Below are positions 24,393-33,335 of a stretch of DNA of 64,000 nucleotides, one piece after another. The number at the start of each line of letters is the position of its first letter. Position 1 is the first letter of the stretch. The translations under genes and the position numbers were made by a program. The notes under the pieces were generated by a model. The model was not told where the DNA came from. It worked only from the letters and a program-made list of their open reading frames with translations, and searched no databases. Source of the DNA: Nesterenkonia xinjiangensis (GTDB lineage: Bacteria > Actinomycetota > Actinomycetes > Actinomycetales > Micrococcaceae); assembly GCF_013410745.1 (NCBI RefSeq), contig NZ_JACCFY010000001.1:1798001-1862000 (forward strand), in the 5' to 3' direction.

Positions 24393-26161
24393 CGACCACT
24401 CACCACACCGGAGGCGAGCAGATCGCCGAGGAGCGGCCCGCCGCACCATTGACCGCCCAGGACAGCCTGGGCATCTCCGCGCGGACCCAGCTGCGCCCGA
24501 TCAGTGAGATCGGCACGGAGCTGGGGCTCGACGAGGACCTGATCGAGCCCTACGGGCGCGGCGTGGGGAAGGTGGATCTGGCCGCGATCGAGCGCCTGGC
24601 GGACCGGCCCCGAGCGAAATACATCCTGGTCACCGCGATCACCCCGACCCCGCTGGGGGAGGGCAAGACGACGACGGCGGTGGGGCTGGGTCAGGGACTG
24701 CAGCAGACCGGCCGACGGGCCGCCGTCGCGGTGCGCCAGCCCTCTCTGGGGCCCACCCTAGGCATCAAGGGCGGAGGCACCGGCGGCGGATGGAGCCAGG
24801 TTGTCCCCATGGACCGGCTGAACCTGCACCTGACCGGAGATCTGCACGCCGTCACCGCCGCGCACAACCAGCTGGCCGCCATGGTGGACAATCACCTCCA
24901 CCGCGGAAACCTTTCCGGACTGCACCCCGAGCGGGTGACCTGGCGGCGCGTCATGGATGTCAACGACCGTTCCCTGCGGCAGATCGTCACCGGGATGGGG
25001 CCTGCTGGGGGAGGGGCGACGTCGAACGGTCCGGTCCGCCAGTCCGGCTTCGACATCACCGCCGCCTCGGAAGTGATGGCCACCCTCTCGCTGGCGCGCT
25101 CGCTGGAGGACCTGCGTGCCCGGCTGGGAAGGATCGTGGTGGGCACCACGGCGGAGGGTGAGCCGGTCACCGCAGAGGACATCAAGGCCGCCGGCGCCAT
25201 GACGGTGCTGCTCAGGGAGGCGTTGCAGCCGAATCTGCTGCAGACCGTGGAGCACACCCCGGCGCTGGTGCACTGCGGGCCCTTCGGCAACATCGCCACC
25301 GGCAACTCCTCAGTGGTGGCTGACCTCATCGGGGTGCGAGCCACCGACTATCTGATCACCGAGGCCGGCTTCGCCGCGGACATGGGAGCCGAGCGGTTCT
25401 TCAACATCAAGTGCCGGATCTCCGGCCTGGTGCCCGACGCCGCCGTCGTGGTGGCCACGGTCCGGGCGCTGAAGGTCCATTCGGGGCGACACCGGGTGGT
25501 GGCGGGCCGGCCGCTGCCGGAGGCGATGCTCCAGGAGAACCCCGAGGAGGTCCGCACCGGGGCGGAGAACCTGCGCGCCCAGCTGCGGATCATCCGCCGG
25601 CACGGGGTCACCCCGGTGGTGGCGATCAATGCGTTCCCCACCGACTTTGCCTCCGAGCATGAGGCCATCGCGCGGGTGGCCGCAGAGGAGGGCGCCCGGT
25701 GTGCGGTCTCCACGCATTTCGCCGACGGCGGCGCAGGCGCCGCCGAGTTGGCGGAGGCGGTGGTGGAGGCGGCCGAGGAGCCGGGCCAGTTCCGATTCCT
25801 CTATCCGGACGAGGCGCCGCTGACCGAGAAGATCGAAGCCATCGCCACCGAGGTGTACGGGGCGGACGGAGTGGACCTCTCCCCGACGGCGGCGAAGGAC
25901 CTCGCGGCCTACACCGAGGCGGGTTACGGTCACCTGCCGGTCTGCGTGGCGAAGACCCATCTCTCCCTCTCCGCGGACCCGAAGCTGATGGGAGCGCCGT
26001 CGGGCTGGCGGCTGCCGGTGCGGGAGGTGCGGCTCTCCGCGGGTGCGGGGTTCGTCTACCCGATCTGCGGTGCGATGCAGACCATGCCGGGACTGGGGTC
26101 GGCACCGGCCGCGGAGAACATCGACATCGACGCCGAGGGACGGACGATCGGGCTGTTCTGA
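24389..26161 (+). CDS. fhs: Formate-tetrahydrofolate ligase
   Basis: 590 residues, slightly longer than usual through an N-terminal extension. P-loop region TPTPLGEGKTTTAVGLGQGL, then RQPSLGPTLGIKGG, ITAASEVMATLSLA, and HCGPFGNIATGNSS identify the family. It interconverts formate plus THF plus ATP and 10-formyl-THF. In a demethylation pathway it can run backwards, releasing formate and making ATP. ATG 24389 shares four bases with the MTHFR stop and has GGAGGGA upstream; the frame from 24344 is only the overlap. FolD, needed between MTHFR and this step, is not in the window. Confidence 0.95.
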   Translation: MTTTHHTGGEQIAEERPAAPLTAQDSLGISARTQLRPISEIGTELGLDEDLIEPYGRGVGKVDLAAIERLADRPRAKYILVTAITPTPLGEGKTTTAVGLGQGLQQTGRRAAVAVRQPSLGPTLGIKGGGTGGGWSQVVPMDRLNLHLTGDLHAVTAAHNQLAAMVDNHLHRGNLSGLHPERVTWRRVMDVNDRSLRQIVTGMGPAGGGATSNGPVRQSGFDITAASEVMATLSLARSLEDLRARLGRIVVGTTAEGEPVTAEDIKAAGAMTVLLREALQPNLLQTVEHTPALVHCGPFGNIATGNSSVVADLIGVRATDYLITEAGFAADMGAERFFNIKCRISGLVPDAAVVVATVRALKVHSGRHRVVAGRPLPEAMLQENPEEVRTGAENLRAQLRIIRRHGVTPVVAINAFPTDFASEHEAIARVAAEEGARCAVSTHFADGGAGAAELAEAVVEAAEEPGQFRFLYPDEAPLTEKIEAIATEVYGADGVDLSPTAAKDLAAYTEAGYGHLPVCVAKTHLSLSADPKLMGAPSGWRLPVREVRLSAGAGFVYPICGAMQTMPGLGSAPAAENIDIDAEGRTIGLF

Positions 26162-26194
26162 TCTCCCGCCGGACCAACTCGCCGTCGGCCATGG

Positions 26195-26599
26195 TCAGCC
26201 GGGATCGCGACGCCGGGTCTGGAACTCCTCGGCGAGGTCCGCGGGCGCGCAGGCGAACCAGGCATCCTCGAGCGCCACACGCAGGTCGTCAGGATCGATC
26301 GTCTCCAGCTGGATCAGCACGGAGGGGTGGCCGTCGAAATGCGGGGTGCTGAACAGGCCCGGAACCCCCGAGGCGAGGACGGCGTCCTTCTCGTCGAGGT
26401 CCTCCACGCGGACGGCCAGAATGGGGCCCGAGGGCGGCGTCTCGTCGCCGAACCGCCGGATGTCGGCCTGGGTGAACGGCCGCTCCCAGGCGAAGGCCGC
26501 GTTCAGCACGGACCACTTGGGGTGGCCGCGGTAGGTGCCCTCGACGACGTCGGGGAGCGTCGAGGCCAGGCTGCGGACGTCGTCGACGGTGGGCGCCAC
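26195..26599 (-). CDS. MmcQ/YjbR-family protein
   Basis: 134 residues. Typical segments are DDVRSLASTLPDVVEGTYRGHPKWSV, NAAFAWERPF and VEDLDEKDAVLASGVPGLFSTPHFDGHPSVLIQL. The family has a CyaY-like fold, is sometimes called DNA-binding, and its role is unclear. GTG 26599 with AAGGTG upstream is preferred; the frame is open to 26662 (MLQTTVPPAP), so a longer form is possible. It converges on fhs. Confidence 0.75.
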   Translation of the reverse strand: MAPTVDDVRSLASTLPDVVEGTYRGHPKWSVLNAAFAWERPFTQADIRRFGDETPPSGPILAVRVEDLDEKDAVLASGVPGLFSTPHFDGHPSVLIQLETIDPDDLRVALEDAWFACAPADLAEEFQTRRRDPG

Positions 26600-26798
26600 C
26601 GGGATCACCTTCTGCGGGTGCCGTGAGGGGTCAGGGGCGGGCGGCACCGTGGTCTGCAGCACCGTGGCCCGCAGCGTCAGAATACCGGGGTTCGGGCGCG
26701 GATCAGCAGGGGAGGCGGCCTGTTCCCTGGGGACGTTCTGCGTGGCAGGATGCTGGGAGATCGGCCCGGCAGCTCCGGGCCCTGACAGGAGAAGGCAG

Positions 26799-27194
26799 GT
26801 GCGGCCCGTGGCATGTCGTATCGGAGAGCTGGTGCTTCAGTCCCGCGACCCGGAGGCGCTCGCGCAGTTCTGGTGCGAGGTGCTGGATTTCGTGGTCCTG
26901 GACCGCGAGGGTGACGGCAGCATCGAGATCGGTGCTCGCGACGGATTCGGCGGCGCCCAGCCCACTCTCATCCTGAGCCCCTATGCGGCGCCGGAGCAGG
27001 CCCGGCCGCGGCTGCACATCGACCTCAACGCCACCGACCGGGACCAGGCCGCCGAACTGGAGCGGCTGCTGGCGATAGGAGCCCGCCCGGCCGACGTCGG
27101 CCAGTCCGGTGAGGAACCCTGGCACGTCCTGCAGGACCCGGAGGGCAACGAGTTCTGCCTGCTGCGCGCCCGGATCTCCCCGGTCCCCTCGTGA
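26799..27194 (+). CDS. VOC (glyoxalase/bleomycin-resistance-like) family protein
   Basis: 131 residues, one paired beta-alpha-beta-beta-beta domain: IGELVLQSRDPEALAQFWCEVLDF, PTLILSPY, RPRLHIDLNATDRDQAAELERLLAIGARP, VLQDPEGNEFCLL. Substrate unknown. GTG 26799 is chosen because AGGAG lies seven bases upstream; GTG 26808 is in frame. The stop overlaps the AraC gene in GTGA, so the two are co-translated. Confidence 0.8.
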   Translation: MRPVACRIGELVLQSRDPEALAQFWCEVLDFVVLDREGDGSIEIGARDGFGGAQPTLILSPYAAPEQARPRLHIDLNATDRDQAAELERLLAIGARPADVGQSGEEPWHVLQDPEGNEFCLLRARISPVPS

Positions 27195-27673
27195 CCGGCC
27201 GCCGCGCCACCTTGGTGCTGATGCGCCAGGTCCGGGACAGGACCGATCGCGAGTACGCCCAGCCCCTCGACGTCGAGAGCCTGGCCCGTGGGGTGCACCT
27301 CTCGGCTGGGCACCTGAGCCGGCAGTTCCGCCTCGCCTACGGGGAATCCCCGTACTCGTACCTGATGACCCGCCGGGTGGAGCGAGCCATGACGCTGCTG
27401 CGCCGTGGGGATCGCAGCGTCACTGACGCCTGCTTCGAGGTGGGGTTCTCCTCCCTGGGAACGTTCTCCACGCGCTTCACCGAGCTGGTGGGAATGCCGC
27501 CCAGCGAGTACCGACGGCGGGCCGCCGAGTCTCTGCGCGGAGTGCCTGCCTGTGTGGCGAAGCAGATCAGCCGGCCACGTCGCCGACCCGTCAGGAACCG
27601 AGAAGCCTGCTGCACCCGCCCGCTGTGGACCCCGGCATCACCGATGAGGAGCGGGAGGCCATCCTCTCGCTGA
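27191..27673 (+). CDS. AraC-type regulator with out-of-frame C-terminal tail
   Basis: 160 residues. A lone AraC DNA-binding domain, with VESLARGVHLSAGHLSRQFRLAYGESPYSYLMTRRVERAMTLLRRGDRSVTDACFEVGFSSLGTFSTRFTELVGMPPSEY visible in pieces across residues 28-115. After VRNREA (near residue 138) the remaining ~22 residues are the out-of-frame reading of a VOC gene, so the native C-terminus was probably lost in a deletion. It is coupled to the preceding VOC gene by a GTGA overlap. DNA binding should be intact. Confidence 0.78.
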   Translation: MTGRRATLVLMRQVRDRTDREYAQPLDVESLARGVHLSAGHLSRQFRLAYGESPYSYLMTRRVERAMTLLRRGDRSVTDACFEVGFSSLGTFSTRFTELVGMPPSEYRRRAAESLRGVPACVAKQISRPRRRPVRNREACCTRPLWTPASPMRSGRPSSR

Positions 27674-27852
27674 TGAGCAAAGGCAGCTTCACCGCGCTGA
27701 CCGTGGCCACCGATGACCTCGACGGGCCCTTCGAGTCCATGTCCACCGCCGGAGCCGACGTCGTCCAAGAGCCCATCGACCAGGACGATGGGGTGCGCGA
27801 CTGCGCGTTCCGGGACCCGGCCGGCAACCTGCTGCGCATCAATCAGCGCTGA
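27607..27852 (+). pseudogene. VOC-family gene lacking its N-terminal half
   Basis: In the frame of 27607-27852 the sequence reads LLHPPAVDPGITDEER, then MSKGSFTALTVATDDLDGPFE, VVQEPIDQDDGVRDCAFRDPAGNLLRI, the second half of a common actinobacterial VOC protein. The usual first ~60 residues are absent, replaced by the AraC gene reading into it in another frame. A short product could start at GTG 27625, but it would lack half the fold. Confidence 0.7.
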
Positions 27853-27912
27853 GCACCACGCTCCGGCCGGGAGCCCACGGCTCGGTGCGTGCGGACGTGG
27901 CATCATGCCCCC

Positions 27913-28308
27913 ATGAGTTTCATACAGCAGATCGTGGTGCTGGATGCGGCCGACGTCGAGGCGGTCGCCTCCTTCTGGGCAGGCGTCCACGGCGGGACCG
28001 TGCGGCGCCCTGACCCCGACTGGTACGAGGTGGAGGTCGACGGTACGTTCCCGCTCGCGGTCCAGCATGCGCCGGACCATGTGCGCCCACAATGGCCCGA
28101 CGGGCGGCCGCAGCAGATCCACCTGGACCTCTACGTAGAGGACATCCGGGCCGAGCATGAGCGGGTCATGGCCCTGGGAGCGGAGCTGCTGCAGTCCGCC
28201 GAGGATCTCGACGCGGAGACCGGGTTCCAGGTCTACGCCGATCCGGCCGGGCATCCCTTCTGCCTGTGCTGGGGCTGGAACGCCTGGCGGGCGGAGATGG
28301 ACGGCTGA
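27913..28308 (+). CDS. VOC (glyoxalase-like) family protein
   Basis: 131 residues starting at ATG 27913 (MSFIQQIVVLDAADVEAVASFWAGV). The second motif is IHLDLYVEDIRAEHERVMALGAELL with YADPAGHPFCLCW at the end, typical of the glyoxalase-like subgroup. Substrate unknown. It is the third VOC unit within 1.5 kb, counting the beheaded copy. Confidence 0.82.
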   Translation: MSFIQQIVVLDAADVEAVASFWAGVHGGTVRRPDPDWYEVEVDGTFPLAVQHAPDHVRPQWPDGRPQQIHLDLYVEDIRAEHERVMALGAELLQSAEDLDAETGFQVYADPAGHPFCLCWGWNAWRAEMDG

Positions 28309-28410
28309 GCGACCCCGGGGTCCGGGGAACCGACGTGCTGCCGTTGTATCGTCGAGGGGCCCGGCAGGCGCACGCCGCCGTGGCTTCCCGAGGATCAGCG
28401 GAGGTGGAGC

Positions 28411-29313
28411 GTGACCGCACATGTCGGCGTCGTCGTGACCGACGAATACCTGCCCGGGGCTGAGGATCCGGACACCCCGGTGCTGCTGCCGGCCATGCGC
28501 GCGGCAGGGCTGAAGGCCACCCCGGTCGTGTGGCATGCCCACACCCCCGGCGACGGCGACTACGACCTGCTGGTGCTGCGCAGCCCTTGGGACTACCCGT
28601 GGCGCGAGGCGGAGTTTCGGGCCTGGCTCACCGAGGCTCACCGGCATGTGCCGGTGCTGAACACCCCGGCGCTGGTGGACTGGAACCTCGACAAGGTCTA
28701 CCTGCGGGACCTGGAGGCGCACGGCGTGAGCACCGTGCCGACCCGGTGGGCGACCACCGAGGAACAGCTGCGAGCCGCGTTGGACACCCACGGGGACGAC
28801 TGGGTGGTCCTCAAGCCCACCGTCTCCGCCGGCGCCCTGCACACCGGGCTGCTGCGGGCGTCCAGCGAGGAAGCGACGGATCTGGGGCGGCGGATCCTCG
28901 CCGAGGGCCGGATGATCATGGTCCAGCCCGAGGTGCCGGAACTCTCCGCCGGTGCGGAGAAGGCGCTGTACTTCATCGACGGCCAGCACACCCACACCAT
29001 CTCCAAGGGCGCGATCCTCGCCCGCGGCGGCGGACTGGCCGGCGGCGAATACTCCGAGGACCCGCAGCCGGTGACCGCCACCGCCGCGGAGGCCGCCTTT
29101 GCGGAGTCCGTCATGGCCGCCATCGACGCCGCCTCCGGGGCCGAGCCCCCGCTCTACGCCCGGATCGATCTGGTCACCAGCGCCGAATGGGGGATCGTGC
29201 TGCTGGAGGCCGAGCTGTTCGAACCGGCGCTGAACCTGCACAGGGTGCCCGAGGCGGCGACGGCGCTCGCCGCTGCGATCGTGCAGCGGGTGGGGGCGCG
29301 TACAGGAGGCTGA
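28411..29313 (+). CDS. ATP-grasp domain protein (RimK/DcsG-like)
   Basis: 300 residues. N-terminal Rossmann-like part with DLLVLRSPWDYPWREAEFRAWL and NTPALVDWNLDKVYLRDLEAHGV, then the ATP-grasp core DWVVLKPTVSAGALHTGLL, MIMVQPEVPELS, EKALYFIDGQHTHTISKGAI, and the metal-binding end YARIDLVTSAEWGIVLLEAELFEPAL. It resembles stand-alone amide/peptide ligases related to the D-cycloserine enzyme DcsG, but nothing here identifies the substrates. GTG 28411 follows GGAGGTGGAGC. Confidence 0.75.
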   Translation: MTAHVGVVVTDEYLPGAEDPDTPVLLPAMRAAGLKATPVVWHAHTPGDGDYDLLVLRSPWDYPWREAEFRAWLTEAHRHVPVLNTPALVDWNLDKVYLRDLEAHGVSTVPTRWATTEEQLRAALDTHGDDWVVLKPTVSAGALHTGLLRASSEEATDLGRRILAEGRMIMVQPEVPELSAGAEKALYFIDGQHTHTISKGAILARGGGLAGGEYSEDPQPVTATAAEAAFAESVMAAIDAASGAEPPLYARIDLVTSAEWGIVLLEAELFEPALNLHRVPEAATALAAAIVQRVGARTGG

Positions 29314-29403
29314 GACGCAGGGCGGCCGGGGCGGAGACAGCCCGGAGTGTGTGGGCAGTCCACAACACTGTGTGCTCGCACCAGGTAGAGAGTCGGCACA
29401 AGG

Positions 29404-30687
29404 TCAGGAGAGTGCGGCCTCCAGCTCGGATCGGAACTTCGCAGCCCCCTCTTCAGGGGTGATCTGTTCGAAGAGCACCTCTGAATTGACACGTTGCATG
29501 ATCTCCGCCGCTGCGCTGGCCCCCTGAGGCATGACCGCTGCGGCATCGACGATCTCATCAGAAAGGTCCGTCACAAAGTCGGCTGCCACCTGGTCAACGG
29601 TGTCCAGCTCAGCGACGACCGCCTCTCGCACGTTCGCGTTCCCGGGCAGCCCGAGTTCTGAGAGGAAGATCTCGCCGACGCGAGTGTCATTGATCATGAA
29701 GTCGATGAACTGTGCGGCTTCGGCCTGGTGGTCGCTCGTCTCAGCTGCCGCCAGATACATGCCGGGTTTGAAGTACATACCTGCTTGGTCGAACTCGGAT
29801 TCGCCCGGAATGCGCAACAAGGTCAGGTGGGTTCCGGTCGCTTCGGAGAGCACCTCCAGCTGCGCGGACCAGGTCAGCGACATCGCGGCCTCCCCCGTGG
29901 CGATCGGAGAGTCGAGCAGGTCCAATGCCAAGCCTTGATCTGCCGATGGCTGGCCACCGGACTCTTGCAGGTCAAGAGAGCGTTGGAACCATTCCTCGAG
30001 GAGCTCGTCCTCGTACCCTAGGGTCCCGTCTTCTGTGAACAGCGCCTGGCCGTGCTGGCGGGCATAGACGCGGAATCCGACCTCGGCGAACGAATAGTCG
30101 CTGGTGCCGAAGGCCTGGCCGTCCAAGCCGTCTGAGAGCGCGTTGGAGACGTCTACGTACTCCTCCCAGGTCCACGTCGAATCATCCGGCATCGGGACGC
30201 CCGCGTCTTCGAACATGTCTGGGTTCGCGACCACGGAGAAGACATTGGACCCGGTGGGGTAGCCGTACTGTGCGCCGTCGATCTCGCCGCTGCTCAGTAG
30301 GTGGGCGTCGACGTCGTCTGTGGGGACGCTCCCGGACAGGTCTGCGAGGACGCCGCGACTGGCATATTCGCCGATGTATCGGTCTTCCTGCATCATGATG
30401 TCTGGTATGTCGCCACCGGCCACCACCGTCGCCAGGCGGTCCCAATAACCGTCCCAGTCGTTGACCTCAGGTCTCACGTCGATGCCTGGGTTCTCGTCCT
30501 CGAAGATATCGATCGCCTCTTGGAAGCGGTCTGCGCGATCGGCGGTTCCCCAGAAGGCGAACCGGAGCTCGACGTCCCCACCTTCCTCAGGTGAGGCGTC
30601 GCCGCCACATGCGGTGAGGGTCAGGGCCAGCACTGTGGCGGCGGCGAGTGCTGCTGGTGGTTGTGAGGAGCTGCGTGTGTTGCTCAT
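29404..30687 (-). CDS. Sugar ABC transporter substrate-binding lipoprotein
   Basis: 427 residues. Lipoprotein signal with lipobox LTAC (Cys27). The mature part is a family-1 extracellular solute-binding protein: LRFAFWGTADRADRFQEAIDIFEDENPGIDV, GGDIPDIMMQEDRYIGEYASRGVL, GEAAMSLTWSAQLEVL, AAQFIDFMINDTRVGEIFLSELGLPGN. It should deliver a sugar or sugar acid. It ends the minus-strand cluster, yet no permease or ATPase genes lie in the window, so it depends on components elsewhere. Confidence 0.88.
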   Translation of the reverse strand: MSNTRSSSQPPAALAAATVLALTLTACGGDASPEEGGDVELRFAFWGTADRADRFQEAIDIFEDENPGIDVRPEVNDWDGYWDRLATVVAGGDIPDIMMQEDRYIGEYASRGVLADLSGSVPTDDVDAHLLSSGEIDGAQYGYPTGSNVFSVVANPDMFEDAGVPMPDDSTWTWEEYVDVSNALSDGLDGQAFGTSDYSFAEVGFRVYARQHGQALFTEDGTLGYEDELLEEWFQRSLDLQESGGQPSADQGLALDLLDSPIATGEAAMSLTWSAQLEVLSEATGTHLTLLRIPGESEFDQAGMYFKPGMYLAAAETSDHQAEAAQFIDFMINDTRVGEIFLSELGLPGNANVREAVVAELDTVDQVAADFVTDLSDEIVDAAAVMPQGASAAAEIMQRVNSEVLFEQITPEEGAAKFRSELEAALS

Positions 30688-30747
30688 GATGGGTGTTCCT
30701 CCTGCGACGTGATGGCGGTTCCGAAGTCTGTGTGGTCAAGGCGAGTG

Positions 30748-31842
30748 TCAGGCTGGGGCACCTCCTTCACGGGGTGTGAGATCCACGGCGGTGCCCTGCG
30801 CGGTGATGGCGAGCTCGATGGATCTGAAGGCGTGATGCTGCGTCATGGCGTTCTCGGTGCGCTGGAGGCAGTCGAGGATGAGACGCGCGAAGTAGGGGAA
30901 GCCGACCTGCCCTGTGACCTGGAAATGTCGTTCGCCTCCTGCATTGGCCAGGTAGAGGTGCCCGGGGCCCTCGTCCGTGCCGAGATTCATGTACTTGCGC
31001 AGCTCGATGAAGCCCTCGGTGCCGAGGATGAACGTGCGCCCGTCTCCCCAGGACTGGAGTCCGCCGGGGGTGAACCAGTCACAGCGGATGTAGCCGGTGG
31101 CTCCGGTGTTCGTGACGAGGTTCGCTTCTCCGAAGTCGTCCAGCCCCGGGTGCTCCGGGTTGGCGTAGTTGGCGATGCTGCTGTGTGCCACGTCGGCGTC
31201 CGTGGACCTCGTGTAGTGGAGGACCTGGTCCACGTTGTGGCTTCCGATGTCGGTCAGAATTCCGCCGTACTTCTCCTTGTCCCAGAACCAGTCGGGCCGG
31301 TTGGCGGGGTTGAGGCGGTGTGGGCCGAAGCACGTGACCTGCAGGACCCGGCCGATGGCCCCTCGTTCGACGAGCTGCTCCGCAAAGACGGCAGCCTCCA
31401 CGTGAATGCGTTCCGAGTAGTAGACCGCGTACTTGCGTCCTGTCCGTTCGACGGCGGCACGTGCCTGGCCGAGCTGGTCCAGCGTGGTCAGGGGCGCCTT
31501 GTCGGCAAAGTAGTCTTTGCCGGCCTCCATGGCGCGCAGGCCGATCGCGCAACGTTCCGAGGTGACTGCGGCGCTCGCCACCAGGTGCACCGCCGGGTCG
31601 TTCAGCACTTCGTCTTCGGAGCGCGCCACCTGGGCCTGCGGGAACGTCCGGCGGAAGTCGTCGGCGCGGCCCTCGTCGGTGTCATAGACCCATTTGAGGG
31701 TTGCGCCGGCGTCGATCAGGCCCGAGCACATGCCGTAGATGTGCGCGTGGTCGAGCCCGACGGCGGCGATGATGAATTCGTCCTCGGCGACTACGGGTTG
31801 CGGTTTGTCCTCCGGGGTGTGCTCGACGGTCGTATGGCTCAT
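30748..31842 (-). CDS. Gfo/Idh/MocA-family oxidoreductase
   Basis: 364 residues, NAD(P)-dependent sugar dehydrogenase family. N-terminal Rossmann part (IIAAVGLDHAHIYGMCSGLIDAGATLKWVYD), the conserved DYFADKAPLTTLDQL at the place of the usual EKP motif, and a C-terminal beta-sheet domain containing GGILTDIGSHNVDQVLHY. The Lys-Ala-Pro version and the His-rich start set it apart from its neighbour. Its ATG overlaps the stop of the upstream dehydrogenase gene (ATGA, 31842-31839). Confidence 0.87.
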   Translation of the reverse strand: MSHTTVEHTPEDKPQPVVAEDEFIIAAVGLDHAHIYGMCSGLIDAGATLKWVYDTDEGRADDFRRTFPQAQVARSEDEVLNDPAVHLVASAAVTSERCAIGLRAMEAGKDYFADKAPLTTLDQLGQARAAVERTGRKYAVYYSERIHVEAAVFAEQLVERGAIGRVLQVTCFGPHRLNPANRPDWFWDKEKYGGILTDIGSHNVDQVLHYTRSTDADVAHSSIANYANPEHPGLDDFGEANLVTNTGATGYIRCDWFTPGGLQSWGDGRTFILGTEGFIELRKYMNLGTDEGPGHLYLANAGGERHFQVTGQVGFPYFARLILDCLQRTENAMTQHHAFRSIELAITAQGTAVDLTPREGGAPA

Positions 31843-32996
31843 GACGCGGCCACAGCCTGGGGAGTGGTGTTGAAGGCACGGATGGAGGCGCTCTTCGTGT
31901 AGAAGCGAGGTGCTCGTTCAAGGAGCGCGCCGTCCTTCGCGAAGGGGTCCTCCGCAGCGAGAGGGAGGTCAATGGCGCGGCGTTCGATGCCTGCGGCATA
32001 GATCGCGGTGATCACCTCGATCGTGAGGCGGCCGTCATGACCGTCGACGGCTGGGCGAGTGCCGGTCTCGACAGCCGTGAGGAAGTCGTCGATCTGCCCT
32101 CGGTGGAGGGTGTGGGCAAGCGGAGGCACCGCATCGCGGACGGCGTCGACCTCCGCGACACGGTGGGGATCACCGCCGTCTTCGCCGAATCCATGGGGCT
32201 GGGTGACTTCGGCGATGGCTTCGCCGGAGAGGCTGTAGCTGGCATCTCGACCCTGGACGGTGATGCCAGCACGTTCACCATGGTCGACGACGGAGCTCGT
32301 CACCGTCGCAAGGGCCCGCCGGTACTGGAAGACCGCGACGGAGAGGTCCTCAATCTCCGCGTTCTCGTGAGCGACGTTGGCCAGGACTGCGGTGACGGAT
32401 TCGGGCCGTCCGAGCAGCCACAGGAGCAGGTCGATGTGGTGCACGGCGTGGTTGAGGGTGCAACCTCCGCCCTCCGTCTCCCATGTCCCGCGCCACCACA
32501 GGTCGTAGTAGGGCAGGCCGCGCCACCAGGAGGAGTCCACGACGACGCGGGTCACGTCGCCGAGGAGTCCGGAGTCCAGGACGGAGCGCAGTTGTGCGAC
32601 GTCGTCCCGATAGCGGTTCTGTGCCACTGAGGCGAAGACTGCGTCGCTGGACTGCTCCGCGGCGAGGATCCGATCGCAGGCATCCAGAGAAGGGGCCATG
32701 GGCTTCTCGCACAGGACATTCACCCCGGCCTGCAGGCAGGCCACTGAGAGCGGCTCATGCGTCGAGGGCGGCGTGCAGATGCTGGCGACGTCCACCGACT
32801 CGCCGGCCCCGAGCATCTCCTCGACCGTCGTGTAGACCCTCGCATCGAACAGTCCGAACTCATCTCGACGAGTTCGGGCGTTGTCCGTCGAGACATCGAC
32901 GAAGGCGATGATCTCGCAGCGCTCCGGGAAGTCCTGATACGCCTGAATGTGCAGTGCAGAGATGCTTCCGGAGCCGATGATCGCGACTTTGAGCAC
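31839..32996 (-). CDS. Gfo/Idh/MocA-family oxidoreductase
   Basis: 385 residues. LKVAIIGSGSISALHIQAYQDF gives the GxGxxG nucleotide site; NVLCEKPMAPSLDACDRIL is the classic EKP motif with the catalytic Lys; the C-terminal part has GGGCTLNHAVHHIDLLLWLLGRP with a His pair. It oxidises or reduces a sugar or inositol-type substrate with NAD(P). First gene of the three-gene minus-strand cluster, preceded by paired LacI-type operators. Confidence 0.88.
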   Translation of the reverse strand: MLKVAIIGSGSISALHIQAYQDFPERCEIIAFVDVSTDNARTRRDEFGLFDARVYTTVEEMLGAGESVDVASICTPPSTHEPLSVACLQAGVNVLCEKPMAPSLDACDRILAAEQSSDAVFASVAQNRYRDDVAQLRSVLDSGLLGDVTRVVVDSSWWRGLPYYDLWWRGTWETEGGGCTLNHAVHHIDLLLWLLGRPESVTAVLANVAHENAEIEDLSVAVFQYRRALATVTSSVVDHGERAGITVQGRDASYSLSGEAIAEVTQPHGFGEDGGDPHRVAEVDAVRDAVPPLAHTLHRGQIDDFLTAVETGTRPAVDGHDGRLTIEVITAIYAAGIERRAIDLPLAAEDPFAKDGALLERAPRFYTKSASIRAFNTTPQAVAAS

Positions 32997-33269
32997 GTGT
33001 TTCTCCTCTGTGGATGAGTGGTTGTCGGGTGCCGCTGCCGCCAGCGAGGTCCATGGGGCCGTGGTTTTTCTGGTGAATCATGAGGGTCGGAGGACAGAGG
33101 CAGTGGTGTCCGAGCTGTGCGCCACGGTGTATCGGAGGCGCTCACCACGGCAGACTGTGCGTTGCGCATGAGCTCCGCTGGCCAGCGATGAAGGCCGTCG
33201 TCGCTCCGTCCGTCGGCGGCCTGTGGGGACCACGCCGTCGTTGTCCGCTCGAACCTGTCACGGCGATTC

Positions 33270-33335
33270 GTGAACGTTCACTTTTTGTGGCTTAGACTTC
33301 CTAAAGTGGAGATCCAAGAGAAAGTGAACGTTCAC
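33270..33335. promoter_or_regulatory. Paired LacI-family operators (GTGAACGTTCAC twice)
   Basis: The perfect palindrome GTGAACGTTCAC occurs at 33270-33281 and again at 33324-33335. The flanks are mirror images (TTC...TTT against AAA...GAA), so the sites face each other 54 bases apart. The spacing could allow looping. They sit between the Gfo/Idh operon (start 32996) and lacI (start 33463); the rest of this 466-base gap holds no gene that I can support. Confidence 0.8.
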
